A stretch of DNA of 64,000 nt from Trichinella spiralis (taxonomy: Eukaryota; Nematoda; Enoplea; Trichinellida; Trichinellidae): positions 7,069,860-7,133,859 of the forward strand of contig CM012955.1 in the NCBI GenBank assembly GCA_000181795.3. Direction: 5' to 3'. Of the stretch, positions 63,472 through 64,000 are shown in pieces. Within the stretch, counting starts at the first letter, position 1. Every line of letters starts with the position of its first letter. Below the pieces are notes generated by a model. That model made no database searches. It was not told the origin of the DNA and saw only the letters and a list, made by a program, of their open reading frames with translations. The position numbers were made by a program, and so were the translations under genes.

Positions 63472-64000
63472 TCTGTGTTACCGTCTGGCTGTTATACTGC
63501 TCCTTTCCATGAAGAGTCAGTCCTCTTTGGACTGCATCTGTTGTGTATATTACGTAGTCTTCTAGATGTTTGGACGGTCTTCGTCACCTCGAACAATGTT
63601 ACATGAACGTCATATTGAACGTTGTTTTACAAGTTCTGTTTCGTGTGTATTTGGCTGTTGTTGCCAAGTAATACTTTGTAGTGGGGTACCACGTACTATG
63701 GGTATTGCCACTTGTTGGGAAAAGCATTCTCCTGACCTTTAGTCTTCGTCAAGTTAGGCGGAAGCTCTAGCCCACGATAGAGCTGAGCGACAGAGCGTGA
63801 CGCTGTGACGTCATTTTCGCATGTATATAAGGACGCGTTATCAATTTTCACTTCTACTTCATCTCTTCCGCGAACAACTGCGTTGTACGCTATTCACTTT
63901 TGTAGTTTATGCTTCATAAAATTCATCACCACTGCTTGCTATATAATACAGTTTTCTTGTCTGGTAGTGTCATTTCTCATGTTTTATTTGTAGTTGCTGT
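63472..64000 (+). promoter_or_regulatory. CRE plus TATA promoter or LTR-like sequence at the right edge
   Basis: TGACGTCA (63806-63813) is a perfect cAMP-response element, followed by TATATAAGG (63824-63832), both oriented for rightward transcription. About 30 bp beyond lies a pyrimidine-rich stretch suitable for a start site. No ORF follows before base 64000. It could be the promoter of a gene beyond the edge or the U3-R part of an LTR. The TRPC promoter (leftward) must also lie here. Confidence 0.45.

Overview
The window is animal nuclear DNA. Genes are split by many short GT-AG introns of about 50-100 bp ending in TTTTCAG or TTTTTAG. Intergenic DNA is AT-rich, full of poly-A/T and triplet microsatellites (TTG, CTT, ATT, CAG), and there is one 10-base N gap at 56606-56615. 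Compact introns, a gene pair spaced like an operon and an AHA-1/ARNT, TRPC and Wnt/Frizzled repertoire suggest a nematode. An early-branching (Enoplea/Trichinella-like) nematode is my guess, mainly because a Naked cuticle gene is present. The species is an inference.

Left third (1-32.4 kb): the first exon of a Frizzled receptor (minus, cut by the left edge) is divergent from NOP58 (plus, 20 exons, long Lys/Glu tail). A complete Wnt gene follows (plus, 8.4-10.5 kb), then the fossil of a transposon integrase (minus, about 11 kb) and a four-EF-hand calmodulin-like gene (minus, first exon not found). Next come NDUFA8 (plus), a convergent unrecognised 109-residue gene (minus), FAM91A (plus, 20 exons) and Naked cuticle (plus). 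Frizzled, Wnt and Naked cuticle are a receptor, a ligand and an intracellular modulator of one pathway, all within 32 kb.

Middle (32-51.5 kb): 6 kb of non-coding DNA leads to a bHLH-PAS ARNT/AHA-1 gene (plus, 12 exons). A convergent PLEKHB/evectin gene (minus, 5 exons) comes next, then about 4 kb with weak ORFs. A ZIP11-type zinc transporter (SLC39A11) and mitochondrial ribosomal protein L24 follow, tandem and only 175 bp apart, with poly(A) and splice-acceptor signals between them as in nematode operons.

Right (51.5-64 kb): a three-copy dispersed repeat surrounds a small one-pass membrane protein gene, and its third copy runs into the assembly gap. A TRPC-type cation channel (minus, about 16 exons) fills 57.6-63.5 kb. 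A CRE-plus-TATA promoter or LTR-like sequence lies at the right edge.

Exon coordinates were read by eye from splice consensus, reading phase and remembered family alignments. Within each gene model they add up to whole codons. Outer exons of Naked cuticle, TRPC and the EF-hand gene are the least certain. No tRNA, rRNA or CRISPR was seen.
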